31,103 bases of DNA from Symbiodinium natans (GCA_905221605.1 CAJNDS010002334.1:390270-421372), one strand, 5' to 3'; shown: positions 20,401 through 29,461, numbered from the stretch's first letter. Notes: generated by a model from the letters alone, not told the origin. Numbers and translations: made by a program.

Positions 20401-23400
20401 CATACAAGGCCACTAACATTGTTGCGTCTCTGGCATGTCTGCCGCGTGTTTGCCGGCGTGGATTTCTTCTCGACGTCAGGACATGCTGCAAATCCAACAG
20501 GCCTTTTCTTCTTTTCCTTTGACGGGGGCGGGTTCATGTTCAAGCGGAAAAGAAGCCGACTTCCTTGTTGTTCTCGCCGTGTTCTGCCGGGTCCTGAAGC
20601 AAGGCAGCGGCTCCGCTCTTGAATGTCATCCACTACATGACGCTCGCATGCGGGAAGGTCTGAGGAACTGTGTCAAGCCTCAATCCTACGGTGCTAAACA
20701 CCCCCACGTGAGTCCCGCTCTGAGGAACCTTCCGGTTGACACCACCGAGCGGATGGAGATCACGCGAGAGATGCAGGAGTTCGGCAAGACTGCGCAGAAG
20801 AAGGCCAATGGCCAATGGCCAGCCGTCTCTATGTCTCTCTTGTGCTTTGCCATCGCTTCCACGACTCTCCTCTGCATCTCCTGCAATGATAGCTGACCCA
20901 CGAATTCACTCAAGTCTTTGGAATCATGTGCCGCAGGCACATCATCAACTATTTGGTGCCTTGCCTTGAAAGTGCGAGCTGCAAAATCCATAGCATGCCA
21001 AGCCCTTTCGCGCTGCAGTTCACTTGTGATGCACGCTTTTGACATTGGTTTTGGTTTGTCGCCCGTCAGATTGGTACCAGAAGATAGATCATGTGCTTCA
21101 CATGTGGTCTGTGAACAGTGCTGCAAAGGCCACCTTGCTGCAAACTCGCCGTTTGTCGAAGACAGCAGTGTCGTCATGATGAATGGCGAGAAGGCCTCAT
21201 TGCACTTTCATGTTCCCCTGATTCACCTGTGCGCAGCTCACCTGTGCAGGTGGCTGCCAAGTACCCTCAGGATTTGGTGCAGCACCTTGACATCAAATTG
21301 CCATTTTCAGGTTCTTGTGATGTTGCGTCTATTCTTGCTGTACTACGTTCGTCACGGAAGATGGCAGATCCCGTGGGTCGAGGATCTATGCAGACAACAT
21401 CAACTTCGCATATCCGCCGCGAACAGGAGGCATCCGAACGTTACTTTTTTGTGTATTTTTCCAACATGCTGGACGTATCAGGAGTACTGTATCAGATAGA
21501 TCTCGGCCTGGTGAGCGCTTGGGATCTGCCCTTGGCAGGTGGTATGGACCTGCTACGGAATGCCAGCTTCACGATTCCGCAAGGCTCTGGATCAAGATTG
21601 AAACAGGTTGAATGAAATCCAGGGATCTTCATTTTCTTTCCAAGCTTGAACGTGTTGCCGTGTTTGTTGGAGTACATCGTGGTGCAGATAAGCACGAATC
21701 ACGCAATGCTCAGAAGCCGAGGCTGGCTGCTGTATACTCCTAAGCCGCAAGGATCTTTTTGCTTGAAATTGGGCCTGGTTGCTGAGACCTCGGTTTCCCT
21801 TACTCTTCGGACCCTTTCCTGCAACTTGGTCTCTGTTTCGCACGTTTCGCACTGTCTTTCTCTCCGTCGCGGGCTCATCTGTGACTGAAGGTTGTCTTTC
21901 CCCGAACAGGCCAGGCTTCTTCTTCTTCCCCCCTCTTCCCGACGTAATAGCTCAAGAGTTAGGACGCAGTCCAGTGCTACGTAGGCAATCGTAGGCACAG
22001 AGGCCGGCTTGTGTTTTCTTTGGGACGTAATGGGGTGTGCCACTTCTGAACGTACCTTTGACATCCCTTGAGCAGACGTTTTCTTAGGAAGCCGACATTT
22101 CAACTGGCACAGGTCATCTTGTGGCTGTGGCGGGTCCAAAAGGATGCGGCAAGAAGACACTTCTGGACACGTTGAGTCTTGATCAGTGTGCGCTGCGGCT
22201 GTAAGATAGGCAAGATATCTGACGAGACGTGCCAGCAGGTGCCATGCAAAACAATGTAGTGGTAAGAAATGTAGAGGTTCAACAAAGTGCAGGTTGATGC
22301 AGCTCACATGGGGGGGCATATTCTGGAACACGAAGACCAATCTTGCGAGAGCAGTCAAAGAACGGTCCTTGAGGAGCTGCTGGCTGGCATCCTGCTGCCT
22401 TCTGGAGCCTTGCCTGCGATACGCTGCAGTTGTGCAGTCCTGTGCTGCTTAGCACCCAAGCAGGTCTGGCGAATTTTTGCATGCTGAGGCCACACCAAGC
22501 TGTTTGTGCCACCACACCTGCGGGTTCTCCATGTGTCCAAAGATCCGCAGCACGGTCGCAATCAGGAGGAGTACAAAGACGCAGTCGATTCAGTAAATGT
22601 CATGGCCGTACTGAGGCAGTTGCTTCCCGAGATCACACTCTTTGAGAACCTTACCTTCGGCCCCTCAGATGGTGAACGCCTGAGCAGACCTACACCCCTC
22701 TTTGGATTGCTGACGGCATCTCTGTGAATCGAAGGCCAGGATGAGGAGCCGGAAAGGGCCGCGACCTCAGAGGAACCTCATGCTGGAGTGCTTGGAATCC
22801 TGGAATCCTTGCTGCCCTGCAGGTGCTGGCCATCTGCAAGCGGCTGGGTCTCAGTTCGGATGCCATGAAGCTGATTGACGACTCCATTCAGAGACAGGCA
22901 CAAAAACAAGATTCAATGCCAGTCTTTGTATGAGACAAGACAACATGTATGCGCTGTACCATTTGCCAGCTCACTGTCGCAAGCTGGCTGCGTATGGTGA
23001 AAGAAACACAGTTTGCCATCCAAGCGCAATGCAACATGGCTCGGACAATGTTTTGCATATGTGCCAGGGAGATGTGAAGACAGGCGCTCAGTTTGCTTTC
23101 GAGTTGTGTTTTGGTCACATGGTGTGTGGAACCTTTCTTGAAGTTTGGTAACCCTAAACCCTAAACCCTAATACCCAAACCCTAAACCCTAAACCCTAAA
23201 CCCTAAACGCCTCAGAGTCTAAGGAAGGCCAGGCAGGCGGACAAGCTGCGTGTGCCTGCCGCTCCGATTCCAGCGGGCTCCGCGCAGTCCTCGGCCCTGC
23301 GGGAGCTGCAGGACCAATCTCATGGGGTTTTCCAAGAGTTGGAGGGGGTTCCATGACCCTTTTTGTTTGGGGGTTCCTGCAGGGACTGTGGTCTTCGGAA

Positions 23401-24083
23401 GTCTTGACGTCGACGCAGGAGAAGAACCAGGTCAACGAAAACAGCCTGCCCTTCACGGAGAAGTGACCCGGGCTTCAGAGAGCACTTTCCTTCGAGTCGT
23501 GCCTTGCTGCCCCACACCATCCCAAGGCCTGAAACCCAGCACTTGATGCCAATGCAGACATGGGTAGCCTTGTGATGAGGTGCCTTCTGCACCTAGCAAG
23601 AGCCCTCGTAACTTGGACAGCAAAGACAGGAAATGTGTCGTACTCCGAGTTCCAAGGGAAAGGCAAGTCTACCATCGTTTGAGGTCATGAACCCGGAAGT
23701 CCTGATCTTACACAAACCTCTGGAGCATTTCGACTACGTCTTTGCCAGACGTGTTGTGGAGCGCGTCCTCTCCGAGTGTCCTTGCAGCGGGTTGCAGTCA
23801 AACCTTGACTTTCGCGAGGAGATCCTTCGCGAGTTCGTGGACCTACGCGGCTTGGAGAAGCCGCAGCTTGGCTTGAGTGGGCAGAATGGCGTGAGGTGTT
23901 ACGGTTTCCTTTGAACTTCTCATGTGAACCACTGATCCCTCTCTCTCTCTCGCTCGCTCGCTCTCTCGCTCGCTCGCTTGCTCGCTCGCTTGCTCGCTTG
24001 CTCGGCAGGCGAGAGTCATTGCACCTGCGGAGCCCCAGGAGCCCATACAATATGCAATATGCAATATAATATAAATAAATAAA

Positions 24084-24115
<32 letters not shown>

Positions 24116-24851
24116 TATAATGTATGTAATGTATGGTTTGAGGGGCTGCGCCCATGGGCGGGCAGCGCAGGCAGAAGCTCGAGGAGACTTGTTCTGCAAG
24201 CCGGGAAGGGGGCTGCGCAGGCGCGCGCCCCCGCCCGGCGGGCTCCCTCACGATGGGGTCAGCTGTAGGCTTTCATAGTCGGAACGCACGGGTTCGGCGA
24301 CAGAGGGAAAGCTTATGCACGCGTGGGCCGCCGTGTCCTCCAAGGCCGGAGCTGCTGATGCTCATGATGCGTGCCCGACATCCTGGACTGGGGCCGCCAA
24401 TGCTCCTGATGCGCACTTGGGGCTTCTGGACTGAACCCGCTGATGCTCATGATGCGCCTTCTTTGGGGGACCTTTGGGGGGTGTGCGGGGCTATCCCATT
24501 TTGCGCAAGAAAAACCGTTCACCCACGGCACGGGGTCGGTCCAGCCTCACAAGGCGAGTTTGCCTCGCGGGGGTCGCCCGTGTCATTACAGGTCCGCGCC
24601 AGGCCGCAAGGGCCATGGCGCTGCCCGATTTATAGAAAGAGCTGTTTTGTAAGAAAAAACATGTGGGGCTTGGGGCTGGGGAATCTGGGGGAGGACCTGC
24701 ATCTTCTCCGTTGGGCACTTGGACAACTTGGAGGATGTGGACATCCTCCTCCAGGCCATCAAAAGCTGTGGCTCCTCAACCTGGCGCTCGCAGATTTTGG
24801 CAGGTCACCAACAAGCAGGTGGAGGCAGTTGACCTTGCCTCTTCGGCTTGA
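16372..24851 (+). CDS. Calx-beta / ABC-transporter-like fusion protein (gene span)
   Basis: At least 17 small exons spread over 8.5 kb encode, in order, a Calx-beta domain (16372-17421), hydrophobic segments resembling an ABC exporter membrane region (about 18.3-20.8 kb), one ABC ATPase-like domain (21.25-23.86 kb) and a short C-terminal tail with TGA at 24849-24851. Calx-beta domains bind calcium in Na/Ca exchangers; ABC ATPases power transport. Here the ATPase motifs are degraded: HKP stands at the Walker B Asp-Glu position, TSTQE replaces the LSGGQ signature, and no clear Walker A GK(S/T) was seen. The protein may therefore be a calcium-sensing, ATP-independent or partner-dependent membrane protein. 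The start codon was not found. The family assignment is from motifs read by eye. The whole gene lies between two blocks of polymerase alpha exons on the same strand. Confidence 0.7.
16501..16520. repeat. Telomere-like CCCTAAA remnant
   Basis: Reads ACCCTGAACCCTAAACCCC, two degenerate CCCTAAA-type units inside an intron of the Calx-beta gene. Confidence 0.5.
18267..20790 (+). CDS. Membrane-region exons of the Calx-beta/ABC-like gene
   Basis: Candidate exons, none closing a full domain. 18267-18343: LTKYLIDQVLADEPLPFF and DPIMPK, ending AAAG|GC. About 18588-18640: VMLVLNRMKAERRIQ. 19092-19148: LAMAITRDVPELVEHGFM, like the helix before the ABC exporter core. About 20117-20162: FAPFMTTVIIAIYVTWL, a membrane helix. 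20215-20280: VAFHYASVVDKTITIGLVLA, a typical exporter linker with short hydrophobic segment. 20344-20432: EFLTSIAVWRSIGGAYQNAY, the last exporter helix. About 20703-20790: NLPVDTTERMEITREMQEFG, the linker to the ATPase. The last three fit an ABC exporter well; the first two are weak. Exon ends are approximate. Confidence 0.55.
18660..18681. repeat. Poly-T tract of 22
   Basis: An unbroken run of T followed by CTCAGG. It could serve as an unusually long polypyrimidine tract before an AG acceptor, or be the tail of an inserted retro-copy on the other strand. Confidence 0.9.
19222..19239. promoter_or_regulatory. Perfect palindrome with heat-shock-element pattern
   Basis: TTCTAGAAATTTCTAGAA is its own reverse complement and contains four alternating TTC/GAA units at five-base spacing, the consensus binding pattern of heat-shock factor trimers. 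It lies in an intron, so the regulatory reading is speculative. Confidence 0.35.
21250..22672 (+). CDS. ABC ATPase-like domain, N-terminal half exons
   Basis: 21250 to about 21310: VAAKYPQDLVQHLDIKLPF. 21539-21583: GGMDLLRNASFTIPQG, the standard opening of an ABC ATPase (L.NVSF.IPQG), ending CAAG|GC. About 22350-22406: SSQRTVLEELLAGILLPSG, aligned to GKSTLL.LLAG.L.P.SG but without the Walker A GK(S/T). 22500-22546: LFVPPHLRVLHVSKDP. 22616 to about 22672: QLLPEITLFENLTFGPSDG, which joins the previous exon exactly (CC+G makes Pro) to give the Q-loop-like VSKDPQLLP...ENLTFG. The exon that should carry the strand before Walker A was not found. Confidence 0.75.
22823..23859 (+). CDS. ABC ATPase-like domain, signature and Walker B exons
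   Basis: 22823-22897: exactly 25 codons, VLAICKRLGLSSDAMKLIDD..., ending CAG|GC. 23383 to about 23420: GLWSSEVLTSTQE. 23580-23607: a 28-base exon, CLLHLARAL, ending CTC|GTAACT. 23684-23859: VMNPEVLILHKPLEHFD, then ILREFVDLRGLE. Together they give the ABC layout signature - LARAL - NPEVL - Walker B - D-loop, but the signature LSGGQ is replaced by TSTQE and the Walker B Asp-Glu by His-Lys (LILHKPLEHFD against the usual LLLDEPT..LD). The interval between the first two exons contains a telomeric repeat. Confidence 0.78.
23150..23208. repeat. Interstitial telomeric repeat (CCCTAAA)n
   Basis: About eight CCCTAAA units, one altered to TACCCAAA, in the orientation AACCCTAAACCC on the + strand. This is the plant/dinoflagellate telomere unit. 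It lies in an intron of the Calx-beta/ABC-like gene, not at a chromosome end. Confidence 0.95.
23938..24005. repeat. CT/CGCT low-complexity tract
   Basis: Alternating CT, CGCT and TGCT units, pyrimidine dominated, within an intron of the Calx-beta/ABC-like gene. Confidence 0.9.
24051..24136. repeat. AT-rich tract with (AT)n and AAAT repeats
   Basis: Starts with ATGCAATATGCAATAT, continues with AAAT units, an A run, then about 12 AT units and TGTATGTAATGTATGG. The (AT)n part is self-complementary. Confidence 0.9.
24345..24470. repeat. Degenerate tandem repeat, about 46 bp
   Basis: The string GCTGATGCTCATGATGCG (or CCAATGCTCCTGATGCGC) appears three times, each followed by a GG/CTGGACTG-type stretch. 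The surrounding 299-codon open frame is probably an accident of this GC-rich repeat. Confidence 0.5.
24694..24851 (+). CDS. C-terminal exons of the Calx-beta/ABC-like gene
   Basis: The exon ending at 23859 leaves two bases (AA) that join G at 24694 to make Lys, then TCIFSVGHLDNLEDVDILLQ (24694-24754), the strand-and-switch end of an ABC ATPase. CAG|GCC opens a 49-base intron; AG|GTC at 24804 continues VTNKQVEAVDLASSA and TGA at 24849. The phases are exact at both joins. No conserved switch histidine is certain; one His is present in VGHLD. Confidence 0.68.
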
Positions 24852-24879
24852 TGGAGAGAGTCGGGGCGAGAGGGAGGGT

Positions 24880-25016
24880 GAGAGAGAGAGAGAGAGAGCC
24901 CGTTCCTGGAGTGGCCCCGAATACAGGGGCTGGCGCGGACGCCCGTTGGCTTGCCCCTATGTCCGCCAGAAAGAAAGAAAGAAAGAGAGAGAGAAAGAGA
25001 GACAGTGCTCGCCAGC
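24880..25016. repeat. GA and GAAA microsatellites
   Basis: A GA run at about 24880-24898 and GAAA/GAGA units at about 24968-25012, separated by unique sequence. They lie just downstream of the stop codon of the Calx-beta/ABC-like gene. Confidence 0.85.
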
Positions 25017-25336
25017 TACCAGACATCGACACACGCAGACGCCGTACGCATGAGGGAGCAAGAGGCGATTAACACGTAAGATCAAGATGGGAGCACAGTG
25101 GGGGGAGACACATCGTACTATAGTACCGTATGTATGGCCCGGGCCCCAGTATCTATGCAGTATGTGTGTCGGAACCCCAAACCCATCTGTTTGCTAGTAC
25201 ATGCTAGTACTTGGAGGGACAGTCGGGGGAAAACCGCCATGTATACGTTTGTGGTCAGAAAATCCAGTAAGGCCAATGAGCCAAGCACCCCGCCCAAAAC
25301 GGGAGGGGCAGCGTCACCAACAGACCTTGGACGTGC

Positions 25337-25338
<2 letters not shown>

Positions 25339-25393
<55 letters not shown>
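25339..25393. repeat. (GA)n microsatellite
   Basis: About 27 uninterrupted GA units, followed by a G run at 25420-25431. Confidence 0.95.
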
Positions 25394-25396
<3 letters not shown>

Positions 25397-25452
25397 TGCG
25401 TGCACTGGGCGCGCCTGCGCGGGGGGGGGGGCCTTTGGGTCCTTCAAGCCCT

Positions 25453-25799
25453 AGAAGAAGAAGAAAAGAAAGAAGAAGAAGAAGAAGAAGAAGAAGAAGA
25501 AGAAGAAGAAGAAGAAGAAGAAGAAGAAGAAGAAGAAGAGAAGAAGAAGAAGAAGAAGAAGAAGAAGAAGAAGAAGAAGAAGAAGAAGAAGAAGAAGAAG
25601 AAGAAGAAGAAGAAGAAGAAGAAGAAGAATAAGAAGAAGAAGAAGAGGAATAATAAGAATAAGAAGAAGAAGAAGAGGAAGAATACTAAAAATAAACAAA
25701 TGAAGAAGAATAATAAGAAGCAGAAGAAGATAGAAGCAGAAGAAGCAGAAGAAGCAGAATAAGAATAGTAAGAAGAAGAAGAAGAAAAGGAAAGAAAGA
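25453..25799. repeat. Long (GAA)n polypurine tract
   Basis: About 340 bases of GAA/AAG repeats, pure in the middle and decaying into AATA, GCAGAA and GGAA variants at the 3' side. Almost no pyrimidines occur on the + strand. The long Glu/Lys/Arg frames here are repeat artefacts. Confidence 0.97.
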
Positions 25800-26129
25800 C
25801 TCAAGCAATTGTGCGTTTTGCCCCCACAGTTCCATGAGCTAAGGACTCCCTTTGTCGCTTAAAGCAGGAGGTGGCTTGGTCCAAGTTTTGGCTTGCTCAT
25901 GCTTGCTCATCGTGCCCTGCGAATTCCGCCGACGCAGTAGCTGCTCTCCGTGAGTTGCAGTATTCTGCAGTCGCAATCATTCACATCTTCCACGTCTCTT
26001 TTCCGGCTTCCAATTCCAATGACCTGCTGGCCTCCCTTGCCGCCTTGGTGTGCAGGAAAGCACCCACACTTAGAACACTTAGAAGAGCTAGAGTCGAGCT
26101 TTCCGAACAGAAGCGGATGCAAAGCCGAG

Positions 26130-26690
26130 GTTGGACAGCTGTTTCATGTGTTGGATAAAAACGTTACTCGGCGCAACCTTCGGTCTGGTTCTTTTTGTTA
26201 CGAGCTTTCCTTCTTCCTTCAAGAGTGCATCGTGCACCGCTGTAGGTGGACAACCTGTTGGACCGCGAGGAGTTCATGGCAATGGCTGAGGCCGGGGAAG
26301 CTCCAGAAAGGAGGCTTCTGCTCTGTTTAGCTTTTGTGATTATCCGGTTTTAGAGCGTGGAACGTGGAAAGTGCACAAGGCGTCGCCGGCAATGGTGGAA
26401 TTGTTCGGCATTCCAGAGGACGGAGAAGCTATGAGCGCGTGCCATTGTCAATGCAAAGTGGGTGCTACATGGAGGCCACTGATGTCAGCCGGGCGAAAGG
26501 GGACCTCAACAAGATCTTCGACAAAGTCGATGTGGCTCTTCAGAAGTGACATGTTCATAATTCTGGATCCTCACTACAAGTCTGCCCAAAGGCATGCTGC
26601 TCCCACAAACGTTTGTCCCGCGACCCGGCGAAGGACAGTCAAGGTGGAAAGATTGATCAGGAAGAGTTTGTTGCTTCTCGGCGCATCCAA
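26130..26690 (+). CDS. EF-hand protein exons (two EF-hands)
   Basis: Exon 26130-26162 reads VGQLFHVLDKN and ends before GTTACT. Exon 26246 to about 26290 (after GTAG) reads VDNLLDREEFMAMAE. Joined they give a 12-residue EF-hand loop D-K-N-V-D-N-L-L-D-R-E-E followed by F. About 26367-26430 reads ASPAMVELFGIPEDGEAM, a likely linking helix. Exon 26475-26531 reads ATDVSRAKGDLNKIFDKVD before GTGGCT; exon 26634 onward (after GAAG) reads DSQGGKIDQEEFVAS. Joined they give a second 12-residue loop, D-D-S-Q-G-G-K-I-D-Q-E-E-F. Each loop has exactly the right length only when the intron is removed. Such pairs occur in many calcium sensors and in dinoflagellate ion channels; no channel pore was seen. Gene ends are unknown. 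Confidence 0.7.
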
Positions 26691-26965
26691 GAACCTGAGA
26701 CAAGAATGGCAAGGAGAGCAGTCAAATAATTGTGGTGTGGCGTATGTCATTGGTTGCAAGTGCCACTTCTAGCAGACCGCAATTTAGGGTTCGGGCGCAA
26801 GAATGTCGACTGTGTAGACTGCTATCAGACGCAAGGCGTTTATCCGGACCCAGTTTGATGATCAGCTTGCAGCCTCCTGGTGGCAGTGTCACTGGTGCTG
26901 TAGCTCGCTATGCTGCGATCTGTGTCTGACAATTCTGAATTAAGGACGCTGTGCATGCTCTGCAG

Positions 26966-27225
26966 AGCCCCAAGGGCGCAGCTGAAAAGATCAAGGAGAT
27001 TCAAGCCAAGAAGGCACTGGCTGAGGTGTGTTGAGAGTGCAGTAGCATCAGCGCACGAACTGGCTGAGCCCAGACTAAAAATTGCACAGCTGGTTCAGCT
27101 AACAGAACCCCTTCGCAACAGCTGGCCTGGCAAAAGCATGCTCAAGCCTGTTCGTGCACACTCTGCCGAAGGCGAGACGCAAGCAACTAGAGTTTGCCAA
27201 CTCACCTGGGTACAAGCACCTGGAT
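26966..27225 (+). CDS. Lysine-rich coiled-coil exons, unknown protein
   Basis: Exon 26966-27025 (after CTGCAG) is exactly 20 codons, SPKGAAEKIKEIQAKKALAE, ending GAG|GTGTGT. Exon 27172-27225 (after CGAAG) reads ARRKQLEFANSPGYKHLD before GTGTGA. The two join in phase 0 into a charged helix. A further possible exon, EAADHVLNKGRTVTSPGQA, lies at about 27411-27467. I do not recognise the family; it may continue the EF-hand gene. Confidence 0.4.
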
Positions 27226-27826
27226 GTGTGACTTGGACTGCTCTAAAGTCGTGCAATAAGTGTGCAGGAAAGGAAAGATCAACGTCTGCCAGGTGGGATT
27301 CGCCGGAGATTCCTGCGCACACAGCCATACTAGGCGGCCGGGTTGCAGCGCATGTGAGCTATTCTCATGTCGTGTCCCTTCGCTGCTTAGGCTTCCCTCC
27401 CACATCCAGGAAGCTGCCGATCACGTTCTGAACAAAGGACGGACTGTAACCTCACCAGGTCAAGCGGCTCCCTGTGCCATTGCGGCTACTCTCAGCGACT
27501 TCGTAATCTAAGCAACGCTCTCCGCAACTCAACACAAGATGTTTGCGTTAGTCTACATGCTACCGCATCGGCTACAGCATGCTGCTCGTTCATGTCTGAG
27601 TCCATGGGCTCATGGAGTCGCACACGAGTACAAACTGAGCATCTCTATGTCATAATGTGACTCATGTGATTAACATTGACTTAACCGCCTACTCCATGCT
27701 CCCATCGGCTGCACTGGTGTCGTCAAAGATGACACTGCGTGCTTAAATGCAACTAGGGTGGCAACGTCCTGCCTTCCTTCGCAGTATGCGCAATGCAGAT
27801 GCTGCGGTGCGGCAAATCTTTACCAG
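27226..27826. other. Stretch without a clear gene
   Basis: Apart from the possible exon at about 27411-27467 nothing was recognised. It lies between the lysine-rich exons and the returning polymerase alpha exons. Confidence 0.4.
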
Positions 27827-27951
27827 ACTCTACCATCTCACTTCCATGAAAACGCCCATGCCGACCTACTAGCTGGGGCATTGCTCACTGCTCTGCAAAG
27901 GCCCCTCACGCGGCAACTCACAAATTTGGCTGGCAACTTGTGGAACGGCTC
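27827..27951 (+). CDS. POLA1: DNA polymerase alpha exon after the long gap
   Basis: After TACCAG the frame contains HENAHADLLAGALLTALQ followed by RPLTRQLTNLAGNLWN, matching family H...DA...L.LM..L.VLPL..QITNIAGN. It continues the segment left at 15004 without missing residues. The end is best placed at GGCTC|GCAGCG (GC donor, phase 2). The 5' boundary is not settled because the only nearby AG adds about seven residues. Confidence 0.88.
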
Positions 27952-28056
27952 GCAGCGAGCTTATAGCATAGCTTGTCTGATCATGTTTTCTGCATTTTCT
28001 GCCCTGCACGGCTGTTGCTCTTGGCCTTGTGGCTTCTGGACACGGAGTCGGCTGAG

Positions 28057-28104
28057 GCTTCAGAACAAGCGAGCTGAGCGGAACGAGCTATTGCTGTGTC
28101 ATGA
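28057..28104 (+). CDS. POLA1: DNA polymerase alpha exon, SERNE-like motif
   Basis: After GCTGAG, G completes a Ser codon, then LQNKRAERNELLLCHE, the family motif MGGRSERNEFLLLH. The spacing from LAGN to ERNE equals that of the human protein as I recall it. It ends CATGA|GTACGG, phase 2. Confidence 0.88.
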
Positions 28105-28187
28105 GTACGGAGCTGACGGCTTCTGGGGGTTGGTCATGAACGACACACACTGACCTGCATCAATCCTTTCCTTTTTGCTGCAGCAAG

Positions 28188-28230
28188 GTTTCATGGCAAG
28201 AAGTTTGTATTGTTCGAGCCCAAGCTCTGG
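28188..28230 (+). CDS. POLA1: DNA polymerase alpha exon
   Basis: After AGCAAG, G completes Glu, then FHGKKFVLFEPKLW, in the place of the family segment F....YIVPDK. The 3' end is open between about 28222 (GCTCTG donor) and 28230 (GCGTCT donor). Confidence 0.7.
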
Positions 28231-29224
28231 GCGTCTCATCAGCCCAACGTGATTTAATCTTGCATGGTTGTCCAGGCTCGCGACGAACAGCTTTCTGGTT
28301 GAGGGTCCATGGTTTCTTCCTATAGCGTTAGTGGCACATTTGGTCCTTGGCAAGACTTGAAGCCCTGCTGGCCCTTGGTCTCCGAATACCATCTCCCGGC
28401 AACAATGACAACGGGCATGTCTGCATCGGCATGCACTAGCGTGACTAATGCTGTTGCAAATTTCTTCCCCCCCCACCCAAACCCCTCTGCTATGCCGCAG
28501 GCATACAGCCAAGCCAAACATGCGTCGAAACACAGTTCTTACCAAAATGCTACAAGCCAATTCGTGCATGTAGACATGTCCCCATCGCTTCACGACATTG
28601 AATTCAGAAACACGCGCCAAATTTAAGGGCGGTGCTTTACACAACAGCTGGGGCGGTTGAGTACCGCTGTCATCTTGAAGCTACGGCATCCGGACCTTCA
28701 AACAACTTCGGAAGCTGCGTAAGCTACGCGAACAGCCAGATACTGTAAGTCATTGTGCCCAGAGCTTGCGTGAAGCTGCCCAACACCCGAAATTGCTCTG
28801 TTAGTGAACCACCAGACATGTTGCAATCTGCTGCAGCTTGAGCTTATGTGAAGCTCTCACGCCGGGACATGCTGTGATTTCTAGCATGTGATGCTTGGTT
28901 GAAGTGAGCCTGCTCAACGGCTGGATATGTTGCATGGAAATCCAATGTAAAGACGCAAACAGCTTAGCAAAAATAGTACTTCTGCCCCAGGCCTGACAAA
29001 GAAAGCCTTGCACAAAAGAAGCGCCGCATTCAGATCGAAGGCTGTGCCCATTTCGGTTTCTTTGGGGTAGACCATGGAAAGGGTGGACACTACTCCAGGC
29101 GGACACGGCATTTCGGCCGGCTTTGACGATCCGGATGAGCCTGAAGCGCAGGCGATTCCGACAAAGCCTGCCAGTGAACCAGTGGGCGTTTCGTGTAAAT
29201 TGCAAAAACTGGACCCAGGCTCAG
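28231..29224. other. Probable polymerase intron with a candidate linker exon
   Basis: Mostly unrecognised. At about 29095-29186 one frame reads AGFDDPDEPEAQAIPTKPAS, an acidic stretch that could be the variable linker seen at this place in polymerase alpha. Its boundaries were not fixed. Confidence 0.35.
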
Positions 29225-29278
29225 GGCTCCAGAAAGGGCAAGGTGGCCTACAGCGGTGGCCTTGTGTTGGAGCCGCAG
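29225..29278 (+). CDS. POLA1: DNA polymerase alpha exon before the palm
   Basis: After GCTCAG it reads GSRKGKVAYSGGLVLEPQ, matching family KK..AYAGGLVLDP, which stands directly before the palm motif DFNSLYPS. It ends CCGCAG|GCCGGG, a good GC donor. No DFNSLYP exon follows within the window. Confidence 0.87.
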
Positions 29279-29461
29279 GCCGGGATGTGATAAAGTTGTG
29301 GTAGCTTAGTAAAACAGCCTTCCCTTTCGAACGTTTGGAAGAGCTGGAAACGGCCAAACGCTAAAGAGGATTCCGCTGCATCAACTTCTGTTGGCTCGAG
29401 CTAGGCTTTGGCATGAGTACGAATTCGTCAAACACACTCTTGCAAAACCTCTTGGGTCCCT

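Noticed and set aside
24154-25053. 299-codon open frame on the + strand
   Set aside because: It runs across a GC-rich degenerate repeat and GA runs, overlaps the better-supported exons 24694-24851 in another frame, and shows no domain.
25201-25804. Long Arg/Glu/Lys- or Leu/Phe-rich open frames
   Set aside because: They are translations of GA and GAA simple repeats.
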